A stretch of DNA of 64,000 nt. Source: Imperialibacter sp040222385. Its GTDB lineage: Bacteria > Bacteroidota > Bacteroidia > Cytophagales > Cyclobacteriaceae. The notes beneath the pieces are model-generated. The model was not told the origin of the DNA. It saw only the letters and a program-made list of their open reading frames with translations, and did not search any database. Made by a program: the position numbers and the translations under genes. The stretch is taken from the NCBI RefSeq assembly GCF_040222385.1, contig NZ_JAVKDF010000014.1:121242-185241 (forward strand), given 5' to 3'. Position 1 is the stretch's first letter, and each line of letters starts with the position of its first letter. Shown piece by piece: positions 8,221-17,049 of the stretch.

Positions 8221-9237
8221 TTAATTGACAAATGACTGGCCAAAGATGAGTTCCTCTACGACGTCGCCATCCTTCTTCCATACCATGGCCGATACCTCGC
8301 TGTTTCTTTCCAGGAACCTTCTTATCTCTTCCATTTCCATTACGCAGAAGGCGGTTGCATAAGCATCAGCCTGGGCACCTGATGGTGCTGCAACAATAAC
8401 AAAGGCACCATTGGTCAACGCCTCCCCGGTTTCGGGATCAATGATGTGTGAGTATTTTCTCCCCCCAAACTCAAGGTATTGATAAATGTCGCCTGATGAG
8501 GCAATGAAACAGTTGGAGCATTTGATCAGCTCATTGATGCCAGGGCCGCTGCTATTTTTGTCCTCTAAAAGAAACTCCCACGTAGCTTTGTTGGCAGGAG
8601 CATCTGCCGCTGCGATGGAGCTGCCCGTTGACACGAACGACCGTGCAAACCCCTCTCCCTTTAGCACCTTAAGTGCCTCGTCAACAGCATAGCCTTTCCC
8701 GATTCCTCCGAAGTCGAGTTTCATCCCCTTTTTTACGTATTTTATTTTGAATGGCAGCCTGCTTGTGTCAAACACAATAGCATCAAAGCCATTGACGGCC
8801 AAAGCCTCCGCAATCTGCTGTTGTCCGGGGAGCTCATTTTTTCGTTTTGCCCTTCTCCACAACTGTACCAGCGCACCAATGGTAGGATCAAATGCACCAA
8901 AAGTCTGTTCAGACATGGCCTGCGACATTTTGAGCACCTTCCCTAAGTCCTCACTCACTTCTACCCAGTTGGCAGGGGATGTAGCATTGAGCTGCCAGGT
9001 TTCGCTTTGTTCTGAGTAGTCGCTCAGCGCCAGGTTAATTTCATCGATTCGGGCAAATGCCTTGTATGCTGCCTGTCGGGCCATAAGGCTGTCAGAGCCA
9101 TCAATAGTAATATTAAAGATCGCACCCATTTTCGGCTCAGCGAAACTGAACTGCTGGCCCCGGGACTGCAAAACAGATAGTAGCAGTAAGAAAAGTAAAA
9201 CCGTTGGCTTCAAAACAAGTGACTTTATATAATACAA
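8221..9237 (-). CDS. apbE: FAD:protein FMN transferase (ApbE family)
   Basis: A 338-residue exported protein of the ApbE flavin transferase family, with a signal segment ending near LQSRGQQ. Family landmarks are FDPTIGALVQLWR, MKLDFGGIGKGYAVDEAL, the HIIDPETGEAL loop, and ADAYATAFCVM with the Mg2+-binding acidic residue. ApbE attaches FMN through a phosphoester bond to Ser/Thr of target proteins such as Rnf/Nqr subunits or extracellular flavoproteins. No such target is obvious nearby. The usual GGN-type segment reads STGSSIAAAD, a mild variation. The gene is transcribed on its own between two convergent or divergent neighbours. Confidence 0.88.
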   Translation of the reverse strand: MYYIKSLVLKPTVLLFLLLLSVLQSRGQQFSFAEPKMGAIFNITIDGSDSLMARQAAYKAFARIDEINLALSDYSEQSETWQLNATSPANWVEVSEDLGKVLKMSQAMSEQTFGAFDPTIGALVQLWRRAKRKNELPGQQQIAEALAVNGFDAIVFDTSRLPFKIKYVKKGMKLDFGGIGKGYAVDEALKVLKGEGFARSFVSTGSSIAAADAPANKATWEFLLEDKNSSGPGINELIKCSNCFIASSGDIYQYLEFGGRKYSHIIDPETGEALTNGAFVIVAAPSGAQADAYATAFCVMEMEEIRRFLERNSEVSAMVWKKDGDVVEELIFGQSFVN

Positions 9238-9323
9238 CGCTCAATCATCAAACTAAGCGTGGAATAAACGCAGGTTTTATCTATTTTGAAAGTTGATTTA
9301 CAGAAACACCTACTTAATTCGTT

Positions 9324-12300
9324 ATGGCAAAGAACATTTCCATGTTTAAAAGGGCGATTGCCTTGTCAATCGCAGCCGCTTTTTTTACCCACTGTTCCAA
9401 AGAAACTCCCCCAGTCGATCGCTCCACACTAACCGACGCCCAAAAGCGGTTGCCGGAGTATGCCGTTTCGGGACTGGAAGTGGCTGATGGGTTGGAGGCA
9501 ACACTCTTTGCTGCCGAGCCCATGATCATGAACCCTACCAACCTCGACGTTGATCCCAGAGGAAGAGTTTGGGTGTGTGAAGCCTTTAACTACCGCAGCG
9601 AGCTCAATCCTGGCAACGAAGTAGATGCAAAAGGAGACAAGATCGTTATTTTGGAAGATACTGATGGTGACGGCAAAGCCGACAGCCGAAAAATATTTTA
9701 CCAGGGAACTGACATCAATGCCGCTCTTGGAATAGCTGTCTTTGGCAACAAAGTCATCGTTTCTTGCAGTCCAAATGTTTTTGTATTCACCGACGAAGAT
9801 GGTGATGATGTGCCAGACAAAAAGGAAGTGCTTTTTACCGGTCTAGGTGGAGTGCAGCACGACCACGCCATTCACTCCTTTACTTTTGGCCCCGACGGCA
9901 AGTTCTATTTTAACTTCGGAAATGCAGGTGACCAGCTTCTGGATAAAGATGGCAATCCCATCATTGACAGGGTGGGCAATGAAGTAAACGGCTCGGGCAA
10001 TCCATATCGCCAGGGGATGCTCTTCCGCTGCGACACCGACGGCAGCAACATGGAAGTGCTTGGCTTCAACTTCAGAAACAACTATGAACCAGCCGTAGAC
10101 TCTTATGGCTCCATCTGGCAGTCCGACAACGACGACGACGGTAACAGAGGGGTTCGCATCAACTTCATTCTGGAATATGGCAACTACGGTTTTACTGATG
10201 AATTCACCGGCGCTAGCTGGAGCACCCGTCGCACGAATATGGAAAAGGAAATTCCACTTCGCCATTGGCATCAAAACGACCCGGGCTCGGTTCCCAACCT
10301 TTTACAAACCGGCGCTGGATCACCTACCGGCATGGTCGTTTACGAAGGGGACTTGCTTCCTGAGAGGTTCAGGAACCAGATGATACACACAGATGCGGGG
10401 CCTAATGTGGTTCGGGCATATCCGGTGGAAAAGAAGGGAGCAGGCTACACTGCCTCCATTGTCAATATACTTAAGGGCAATGACGACCCATGGTTCCGAC
10501 CTTCGGATGTGTGCGTAGCGCCGGATGGCTCATTGTTCGTGGCCGACTGGTATGACCCCGGCGTTGGTGGGCACCAAATGGGCGATCAGACCCAGGGAAG
10601 GATTTACCGTGTGGCTCCCAAGGGTGTTGACTATGAGGTAGAAAAGGTAAACGTTTCCAGCGCTGAAGCGGCAGTGAAGTCTTTGCAAAGCCCCAACATG
10701 GGCACTCGCTATCTTGCCTGGACTGCCCTTGAGGCAATGGGCAAAGATGCGGAAGCCGAATTGAAAGGCCTTTTGAGTAGCAGTAATCCAAGAATGAAAG
10801 CAAGAGCACTGTGGCTGCTGGCGAGGATTGACGGCAAAACAGAGGAATACGTTCAGCTCGCAACCAGCGATGCTGATGAAAACATCAGGATCACAGGGCT
10901 AAAAATTGCCAGGAGCCTGCAGGTCGAAAACCTGGATGACTATCTGGCAAAAGCAGCGTCTGACGAGTCGCCTCAGGTAAGAAGGGAAGTGGCCATTGCA
11001 GTCCGCTATCTGGATTCACCAAAGGCAGTGGATATTTGGACTGACCTGGCCCTGCAATACGATGGAAAAGACAGGTGGTATTTGGAAGCGCTTGGCATAG
11101 GCGCTGACCCAAGAGGTGACGAGTTCTTTAATAAGTGGGTGGAAAAAGGCGGCTTGGAGAAACCAAGAGCAAACGACATTGTGTGGAGAAGCCGGGCCAA
11201 GTCGGCCCTGCCAATGCTGGCTAAGCTGGCCACAAACGGAGACGGAGGCATGCATGATAATCTCCGTTATTTCCGTGCCTTCGATTTCCACAAAGATCCT
11301 TCAAAAGACAATCTGCTTGCCAGCATGCTAACGATCAAACATCCCCAACAGGATAGTATAAAGATTCTGGCCCTGAGCCATATTTCACAAGAAAAAATCA
11401 ATTCGGATCCAGCCGTTAACAAAATAATGCGGGGATCGCTGGCACAAATGAAAGGCACCCCAACTTACATGGACTGGGTAAAAAGATATGAGTTGAGGGA
11501 CCAGGTTCCATCTCTGGTGAGCATCTACACACAGTCGCCAAAAAGTGAATTTGGCCCCGAGGCGATTAAACTTGTGCACCAATTTGAAGGCATCGACTTT
11601 TTCAAAAAACAACTTCAGCAAAAAGACAACGAGAAGGTAATCGAAACGCTGAATGCGATGACCAACCTTTGGGGACCCGAGGTTTGGAATACATTCAAGG
11701 CCATATCGCTTGACGAAAGCAGAGACCTGGCGGTAAGGAAAGCAGCCATTAAAGCCTACGGAACAGGTTGGTCGACCGAAAACAACCTTTTGGACATGGC
11801 ACTGGCTAACGAGGTGCCCGAGGAGCTGAAAGAGACCGCCATGTACACACTTCTTAACGGCATAAAAAGCTCTGTGAGGAAAGAGGCTGCCAAAATGCTG
11901 GCCGCCGGAGATACCAAATTTGGCTCGATTGAAGAGCTGGTGGCTTTGGATGGAAGTGCTACAAACGGCGCTGCCATGTTTGAGAGAGTTTGCTCAACCT
12001 GTCACGTCGTCAACAATAAAGGAACACAGTTTGGCCCGCAGCTGTCAGAAATTGGTGATAAGCTTGGGAAGGAAGGGCTTTATAAGGCAATAATGTATCC
12101 TGACGCAGGCATCAGCTTTGGCTATGAGGGCTTTTTGATCACTACGGCAGCCGGCGAAAAAATAGCCGGTTATATTTCCAGCGAAACCAATGACGCACTT
12201 GAGGTAACTGTCATTGGCGGTGCCAAAACAAGGTACGCCAAAAAGGATATCGTATCAAAAGAGCCCCTTGAAAACTCGTTGATGCCGACCGGGCTGCACA

Positions 12301-12383
12301 ACGCTTTCACCCAGCAAGAACTGGTCGATTTGGTGGCTTATTTGTCTTCGTTGAAAAATGGAGCGCCGGTTGCTGCCCGATAA
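9324..12383 (+). CDS. PVC-type membrane-bound dehydrogenase / cytochrome c lipoprotein
   Basis: A 1019-residue lipoprotein (lipobox near Cys24, FFTHCSK). An alternative start is the Met at residue 7. Domains in order: a sugar-dehydrogenase-like beta-propeller of the PVC-type family (about 45-430; LEATLFAAEPMIMNPTNLDV, VLEDTDGDGKAD, HDHAIHSFTFGPDGK), HEAT-like helical repeats (about 440-850), and a C-terminal cytochrome c domain with the heme motif CSTCH (Cys890-His894) and a probable Met ligand in NSLMPTG. The family is thought to oxidise sugars or related compounds outside the cytoplasm and hand electrons to the haem. It is followed 40 bp later by a Tat-exported sugar isomerase, suggesting a joint pathway. 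Confidence 0.88.
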   Translation: MAKNISMFKRAIALSIAAAFFTHCSKETPPVDRSTLTDAQKRLPEYAVSGLEVADGLEATLFAAEPMIMNPTNLDVDPRGRVWVCEAFNYRSELNPGNEVDAKGDKIVILEDTDGDGKADSRKIFYQGTDINAALGIAVFGNKVIVSCSPNVFVFTDEDGDDVPDKKEVLFTGLGGVQHDHAIHSFTFGPDGKFYFNFGNAGDQLLDKDGNPIIDRVGNEVNGSGNPYRQGMLFRCDTDGSNMEVLGFNFRNNYEPAVDSYGSIWQSDNDDDGNRGVRINFILEYGNYGFTDEFTGASWSTRRTNMEKEIPLRHWHQNDPGSVPNLLQTGAGSPTGMVVYEGDLLPERFRNQMIHTDAGPNVVRAYPVEKKGAGYTASIVNILKGNDDPWFRPSDVCVAPDGSLFVADWYDPGVGGHQMGDQTQGRIYRVAPKGVDYEVEKVNVSSAEAAVKSLQSPNMGTRYLAWTALEAMGKDAEAELKGLLSSSNPRMKARALWLLARIDGKTEEYVQLATSDADENIRITGLKIARSLQVENLDDYLAKAASDESPQVRREVAIAVRYLDSPKAVDIWTDLALQYDGKDRWYLEALGIGADPRGDEFFNKWVEKGGLEKPRANDIVWRSRAKSALPMLAKLATNGDGGMHDNLRYFRAFDFHKDPSKDNLLASMLTIKHPQQDSIKILALSHISQEKINSDPAVNKIMRGSLAQMKGTPTYMDWVKRYELRDQVPSLVSIYTQSPKSEFGPEAIKLVHQFEGIDFFKKQLQQKDNEKVIETLNAMTNLWGPEVWNTFKAISLDESRDLAVRKAAIKAYGTGWSTENNLLDMALANEVPEELKETAMYTLLNGIKSSVRKEAAKMLAAGDTKFGSIEELVALDGSATNGAAMFERVCSTCHVVNNKGTQFGPQLSEIGDKLGKEGLYKAIMYPDAGISFGYEGFLITTAAGEKIAGYISSETNDALEVTVIGGAKTRYAKKDIVSKEPLENSLMPTGLHNAFTQQELVDLVAYLSSLKNGAPVAAR

Positions 12384-12423
12384 CACAAAATATACCTACT
12401 CAAACACCTAAATAATTAAAGAA

Positions 12424-13344
12424 ATGAATAGAAGAGATTTCATTGGCAGAGCAGCCCTGGCAAGTGGCGCAGTGTCGCTGATGGGAGGAAGTGCCTTTGC
12501 ACGGCCAAACAAGACTCCCCTCCAGGCTGTTGGCAAGCCATTTAAAATGGACTATGCGCCGCATTTTGGCATGTTTAAAAACCATGTTGGTGATGACCCA
12601 ATTGAGGAGCTGAAATTTATGTTTGACCAGGGCTTTAGGTCACTGGAAGACAATGGGATGCTTGGCCGCCCTGTTGAAATGCAGAACAAGATCGCAGCGA
12701 CGCTCGAAAGACTTGGCATGCGAATGGGCGTGTTTGTGATTGACGGCGGCGATAATTGGAAAATTTCCTTGACCACAGGAAAGAAAGAATTTAAAGATAA
12801 TTTTGTCGACACTTGCAAAAAATCGGTAGAGCTTGCAAAAAGGGTCAACGCAAAGTGGATGACGGTTGTTCCAGGCTTCTATGACGCAAGTTTACCCATA
12901 GGGATACAAACAGCCAACGTAGTCGACGCACTAAGAGCTGGTGCAGAAGTACTGGAACCCCATGGGCTGGTGATGGTACTCGAACCGTTAAGTGACAGAC
13001 CTGACCTCTTCATGCGAACTTCCGCCCAAACTTTCGAGCTTTGCAAAGCCGTGAATAGCCCCGCCTGCAAAATCCTCTACGATATCTACCACATGCAAAG
13101 AAACGAGGGAAACCTCATTGCCAATATCAATCTTACGTGGGAAGAAATCGCCTACTTTCAAATTGGCGACAACCCGGGAAGAAAAGAGCCGACTACTGGT
13201 GAGATCAACTACAGGAATGTCTTCAAGCATATTTACGACAAAGGATACCGCGGGGTAATGGGCATGGAACACGGCATTTCAAAATCCGGAAAAGAAGGAG
13301 AAATGGCGCTTGTGGCTGCTTATAGAGAAGTTGACAATTTTTAG
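12424..13344 (+). CDS. Tat-exported hydroxypyruvate isomerase-like TIM-barrel protein
   Basis: A 306-residue protein with a Tat signal (MNRRDFIGRAAL, to about residue 27), followed by an AP-endonuclease-2-type TIM barrel as in hydroxypyruvate isomerase (Hyi) and other sugar isomerases/epimerases. Probable metal ligands are Glu187 (VMVLEPLSDRPD), Asp220 with His223 (ILYDIYHMQ) and Glu282 (MGMEHG). The family interconverts aldose and ketose forms, but this branch has no fixed substrate. It follows the PVC-type dehydrogenase gene closely, and both products are predicted outside the cytoplasm. A weak hairpin near 13396-13425 may end the transcript. Confidence 0.85.
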   Translation: MNRRDFIGRAALASGAVSLMGGSAFARPNKTPLQAVGKPFKMDYAPHFGMFKNHVGDDPIEELKFMFDQGFRSLEDNGMLGRPVEMQNKIAATLERLGMRMGVFVIDGGDNWKISLTTGKKEFKDNFVDTCKKSVELAKRVNAKWMTVVPGFYDASLPIGIQTANVVDALRAGAEVLEPHGLVMVLEPLSDRPDLFMRTSAQTFELCKAVNSPACKILYDIYHMQRNEGNLIANINLTWEEIAYFQIGDNPGRKEPTTGEINYRNVFKHIYDKGYRGVMGMEHGISKSGKEGEMALVAAYREVDNF

Positions 13345-13443
13345 TGAAAAATAAGCCGTTTACCGATACTCATTCATTACAGCCACTTAGGGAATATCCT
13401 CCTTGCAAAATGAGGGATTTTTGAACTTAAATAGTTATAGAAT

Positions 13444-13482
13444 GCTGAATTGTGTCAACTTTCGAAGTTGGTACAATTCAGC
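13444..13482. promoter_or_regulatory. Long near-perfect hairpin upstream of the receptor/DUF4249 operon
   Basis: Bases 13444-13461 can pair with 13465-13482 over 18 consecutive positions, with only two G-U pairs, leaving a 3-nt TCG loop. The outer 10 bp (GCTGAATTGT with ACAATTCAGC) are perfect. It ends 63 bp before the first gene of the operon and has no T run behind it. An operator or RNA control element is therefore as likely as a terminator. The function is not known. Confidence 0.6.
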
Positions 13483-13545
13483 TCATTCCAGGCTTCAATG
13501 CCGGGTTTGACTTTGTATTGATTTTTATCTGTTTTACCTACTTTG

Positions 13546-14280
13546 ATGCGAAAACTACTACCCTTGCTTCAGCTGGCCATAGGCGCTTGTCTGTACAATA
13601 CTGCTCCGGCACAAAACCTCGTCAGCCAAAATCCCTCCATAGAAGTTCTCAGCAATCAGTACGACGCCGAAGTCGGGTATAGTGGCAGAATATTCAACGG
13701 TGCAGAATATGGAATCAAGTATGCAGATGTTGTTGATCACGCTTTTTTAGTTTCTGAGTGGCAACCTGGCAGCATCAACTTCCTTGATAGAGAATACAAA
13801 GGACTCGAACTGCGGTATGACATTGTGAATGACCTGGTTGTTCTCAAACACTACAATCCCAATAACGGCATTTCCATTTCCATCATGCCGGCTCAGGAAA
13901 AGATCAATTCTTTTACACTTGCTTCGGTAAAGTTTGTTCGCCTGTCTCCGCAGGTTACCGGCGAGCAAAAATCCCGCTTTTACGAACTGATTGTAGACAA
14001 AGAATATAAACTGATTGCCAGGCACACAAAAGAAAAGTTCATAGATAAGTCAAGAGGTGCGCCAGTGGTCGGATTTCAACACAAGGTCAAATTATACCTT
14101 AAAAAAGACAATGAATTGGTCATCATCAGAAGCAAGCGAGCTCTATTAAAGGTTCTCGAAGACAAAAAGAAAGAACTCGCTGACTACTCAAGAGCCAGGA
14201 AACTATACTGGCGAGAAAACCCAAAAAGAGCCGCTGCCGTGTTGGTTAGCCATTATTTTGATTTAAAAGCAGAAAACTGA
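13546..14280 (+). CDS. Secreted protein of unknown function, first gene of the receptor operon
   Basis: Start taken at the ATG 13546 (a TTG lies one codon before). The 244-residue protein has a signal peptide (MRKLLPLLQLAIGACL to APAQ, about residue 23). The rest is a mixed alpha/beta domain without a motif I recognise, ending in a basic, helical tail rich in Lys and Arg (residues 190-235). The TonB-dependent receptor starts 2 bp after its stop, so it belongs to that operon. A periplasmic or outer-membrane-associated accessory role is plausible, but only from position. Confidence 0.75.
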   Translation: MRKLLPLLQLAIGACLYNTAPAQNLVSQNPSIEVLSNQYDAEVGYSGRIFNGAEYGIKYADVVDHAFLVSEWQPGSINFLDREYKGLELRYDIVNDLVVLKHYNPNNGISISIMPAQEKINSFTLASVKFVRLSPQVTGEQKSRFYELIVDKEYKLIARHTKEKFIDKSRGAPVVGFQHKVKLYLKKDNELVIIRSKRALLKVLEDKKKELADYSRARKLYWRENPKRAAAVLVSHYFDLKAEN

Positions 14281-14282
14281 AA

Positions 14283-17045
14283 ATGAAAAAAGCAGCTACT
14301 TTATTACTTATAATAGGGCTCGGGTTCCATTCTCAGGCACAAAACCCAACCATCACCGCTACTTTCAGTGAAACACCCTTTGATCAGGCTGTAAAAACCA
14401 TTGAAGAGCAGGCAAAAACAGCGATCTTCTACAATCCACAATGGACAGACACTTTACGTGTAAACGCTACTCTTAACTCCGCCTCTCTAAGAGAAGCTTT
14501 AACAGCCATCATTCCGTCGTCTTCCGACTTAAGCTTCTTCATCAATTCAGGTGGCAAAGTGATTATATCGAAAGGCTATGTGATCCGGGAAAGCCTCCCT
14601 GTTGATTTTTTCACGAGGGAGCCCGTAGAAGACAAAATGGAGGTAGCTGCCCTGGAATTAGAAAAAACAAGAAATAATCAGGGGCCCGTGGAGGCTGCCA
14701 TTGAAAACAAGACTTTCGAAGTAGGCAAAAAAACAGCAGTGCTAGCCACTGGCAAAGCCACAGTTGCCGGATATGTGAAAAGCATGGCTTCCGGCGAACC
14801 TGTGATTGGGGCTTTGGTCTATATCGAAAACCCGAAAATTGGCACCATTACGGATCAGTTTGGCTACTACTCTCTCACCATTCCCAACGGCAAGCAAATG
14901 CTGAAAATCCAGAATGTGGGAATGAAAAGCACGAGGCGCCAAATCATTCTTTACTCTGATGGGCTTTTTAACATAGAAATGGAAGAGGACGTGGTGGCTT
15001 TGAAGGAAGTGGTAATCGAAGCTGAACGGGATGTGAACGTTACAGGCATGCAAATGGGGCTCGACAGGCTCGACATTCAGTCGATCAAGCAAATGCCTTC
15101 AGCTTTTGGCGAGGCCGATATTATGAAAGTAGCCCTAACGCTGCCAGGAGTGCAAAGCGTTGGCGAAGGCTCTAATGGTTTCAACGTGCGGGGAGGCAGC
15201 ACCAGCCAGAATCTTATTTTGCTGAATGACGCCGTGATTTACAATCCTTCTCACCTTTTTGGCTTCTTCACGGCTTTCAATGCCGACGTGGTAAGGAATG
15301 TGGAGTTGCACAAAGCGGGCATTCCGGCAGAGTATGGAGGCAGAATCTCCTCGGTGTTTGAGGTAGACATGAAGGATGGCAACAAGAAAAAATTCGCTGG
15401 CAGCGGCGGCATCGGACTTGTCACCGGCCGACTTTCTCTTGAAGGCCCCATTATAGAAGACAAAGCTTCGTTCCTTATCGCTGGCCGAAGCAGTTACTCA
15501 GACTGGATTTTGAAAAGGTTGCCAAACGCCACTTTCAAAAACTCCACTGCCGGTTTCAACGATCTGAATGCGAGAGTGACCTACGACATTGATGAGAAAA
15601 ACAGCGTCTATATTACCGGCTATTTGAGCAATGACAAGTTCAGTCTCAACTCGGATTCATTGTACCAATACACCAACTCCAACGCTTCCATCAAATGGAA
15701 AAAAATATTCAATAGCAGACTTTATGGGGTTTTCACGGGAGTTTCCAGCCACTACGACTACAGCCTGTCATCTGAAGATGTTCCTGTAAACGCCTTCAAT
15801 CTGGGCTACGGCATCAACCAGCACAACTTCAAAGCCGACTTCAGCTACTTTCCGGAGTCCATGCATAAGATCGACTTTGGGCTGAGCAGTATCTATTATG
15901 ACCTAAGCCCCGGCTTCAATAAACCCGTAGGTGACCAATCCATCCTTCAGGAGAAGATTTTGGAAAAGGAGAAAGGAATTGAATCAGCCATTTATGTGGG
16001 CGATAAGGTCGATGTCAACGACAAGCTTTCCGTCTACCTCGGATTGCGCTATTCAATGTACTCTTTTCTTGGGCCAAAAAGTGTTATTCAATATGACCCA
16101 ACCCGGGCAAAGGATGTAAATACCATGCAGGACACTGTGCAGTATCCTTCAGGCGATTTTATCAAAACCTATCACGGACCGGAATATAGGGCTTCAATGA
16201 GGTATGCGTTCAATCCCATCAGTTCTGCCAAGTTGAGTTTCAATAGAATGCGACAGTACATTCATCAGCTGTCCAACACCCAGGCCATTTCTCCTACTGA
16301 TATCTGGAAGCTCAGCGATTCTTATATCAGTCCGCAGATTGGAGATCAGTTCTCTATAGGGTACTATCGCAATATGAGGTCCAACAGTTTGGAACTGTCA
16401 GTGGAAACCTATTACAAGTGGCTAACCGATATGCTTGACTATAAAAACGGTGCAGTGCTTGTGTTGAATGAGCACCTCGAAACTGATGTGATAAAAGCCA
16501 AAGGCAAGGCATACGGCCTTGAGATCATGCTGAAAAAGAAAACTGGCAAGCTCAACGGATGGGTAAGCTACACGTACTCCAGAACGCTCGTGCAAATTGC
16601 AGGGCAGTTTCCGGAAGAAAGAGTAAACAGAGGTACATACTTCCCCGCCAGCTACGACAAGCCGCATGACCTGACGATTGTTTCAAACTACAAATTCACC
16701 AGGAGGATCAATATTTCGGTTAATTACACATACAGCACAGGACGGCCAATTACCTACCCCTTGTCGGTGTATACCATAGGGGGTGCAAACCGGGTCCACT
16801 ATTCTGACAGAAATGCCTACCGCATTCCTGATTATAGCCGAATGGATCTGTCTATCAACTTCGAAGGCAATCACAAAATCAAGAAGTTAGCGCACAGTTC
16901 ATGGACCTTCGCCTTGTTCAATGTGCTGGGGCGCAACAATGTGTACTCCATCTACTTTGTGACCGAGCAGGGAGAAATAAATGGCTACAAGCTTTCCGTC
17001 TTTGCCCGACCCATTCCAACCATCACCTACAATTTCAGATTCTAA
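14283..17045 (+). CDS. TonB-dependent receptor with STN and carboxypeptidase-like domains
   Basis: A 920-residue outer-membrane receptor. After the signal peptide (to about residue 19) comes an STN domain (about 22-100; FSETPFDQAVKTIEEQAK, ending KVIISKGYVI). A spacer and a carboxypeptidase-D-like beta sandwich follow (about 160-240; VAGYVKSMASGEPVIGALVY, TDQFGYYSLTIPNG). The plug spans about 265-375 (GFNVRGGSTSQNLILLNDA, VELHKAGIPAEYGGRISS), and the beta-barrel runs to the end. STN domains usually link a receptor to a FecR-type anti-sigma signal, but no fecI/fecR pair lies next to it. Six DUF4249 lipoproteins and an MG2-like protein follow, as expected for a Bacteroidota uptake operon. The ligand is unknown. 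Confidence 0.92.
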   Translation: MKKAATLLLIIGLGFHSQAQNPTITATFSETPFDQAVKTIEEQAKTAIFYNPQWTDTLRVNATLNSASLREALTAIIPSSSDLSFFINSGGKVIISKGYVIRESLPVDFFTREPVEDKMEVAALELEKTRNNQGPVEAAIENKTFEVGKKTAVLATGKATVAGYVKSMASGEPVIGALVYIENPKIGTITDQFGYYSLTIPNGKQMLKIQNVGMKSTRRQIILYSDGLFNIEMEEDVVALKEVVIEAERDVNVTGMQMGLDRLDIQSIKQMPSAFGEADIMKVALTLPGVQSVGEGSNGFNVRGGSTSQNLILLNDAVIYNPSHLFGFFTAFNADVVRNVELHKAGIPAEYGGRISSVFEVDMKDGNKKKFAGSGGIGLVTGRLSLEGPIIEDKASFLIAGRSSYSDWILKRLPNATFKNSTAGFNDLNARVTYDIDEKNSVYITGYLSNDKFSLNSDSLYQYTNSNASIKWKKIFNSRLYGVFTGVSSHYDYSLSSEDVPVNAFNLGYGINQHNFKADFSYFPESMHKIDFGLSSIYYDLSPGFNKPVGDQSILQEKILEKEKGIESAIYVGDKVDVNDKLSVYLGLRYSMYSFLGPKSVIQYDPTRAKDVNTMQDTVQYPSGDFIKTYHGPEYRASMRYAFNPISSAKLSFNRMRQYIHQLSNTQAISPTDIWKLSDSYISPQIGDQFSIGYYRNMRSNSLELSVETYYKWLTDMLDYKNGAVLVLNEHLETDVIKAKGKAYGLEIMLKKKTGKLNGWVSYTYSRTLVQIAGQFPEERVNRGTYFPASYDKPHDLTIVSNYKFTRRINISVNYTYSTGRPITYPLSVYTIGGANRVHYSDRNAYRIPDYSRMDLSINFEGNHKIKKLAHSSWTFALFNVLGRNNVYSIYFVTEQGEINGYKLSVFARPIPTITYNFRF

Positions 17046-17049
17046 TTCC

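Noticed and set aside
13396..13425. Terminator after the sugar isomerase gene
   Set aside because: The stem is only about 5 bp with a wobble before TTTTT; too weak to mark as a feature.
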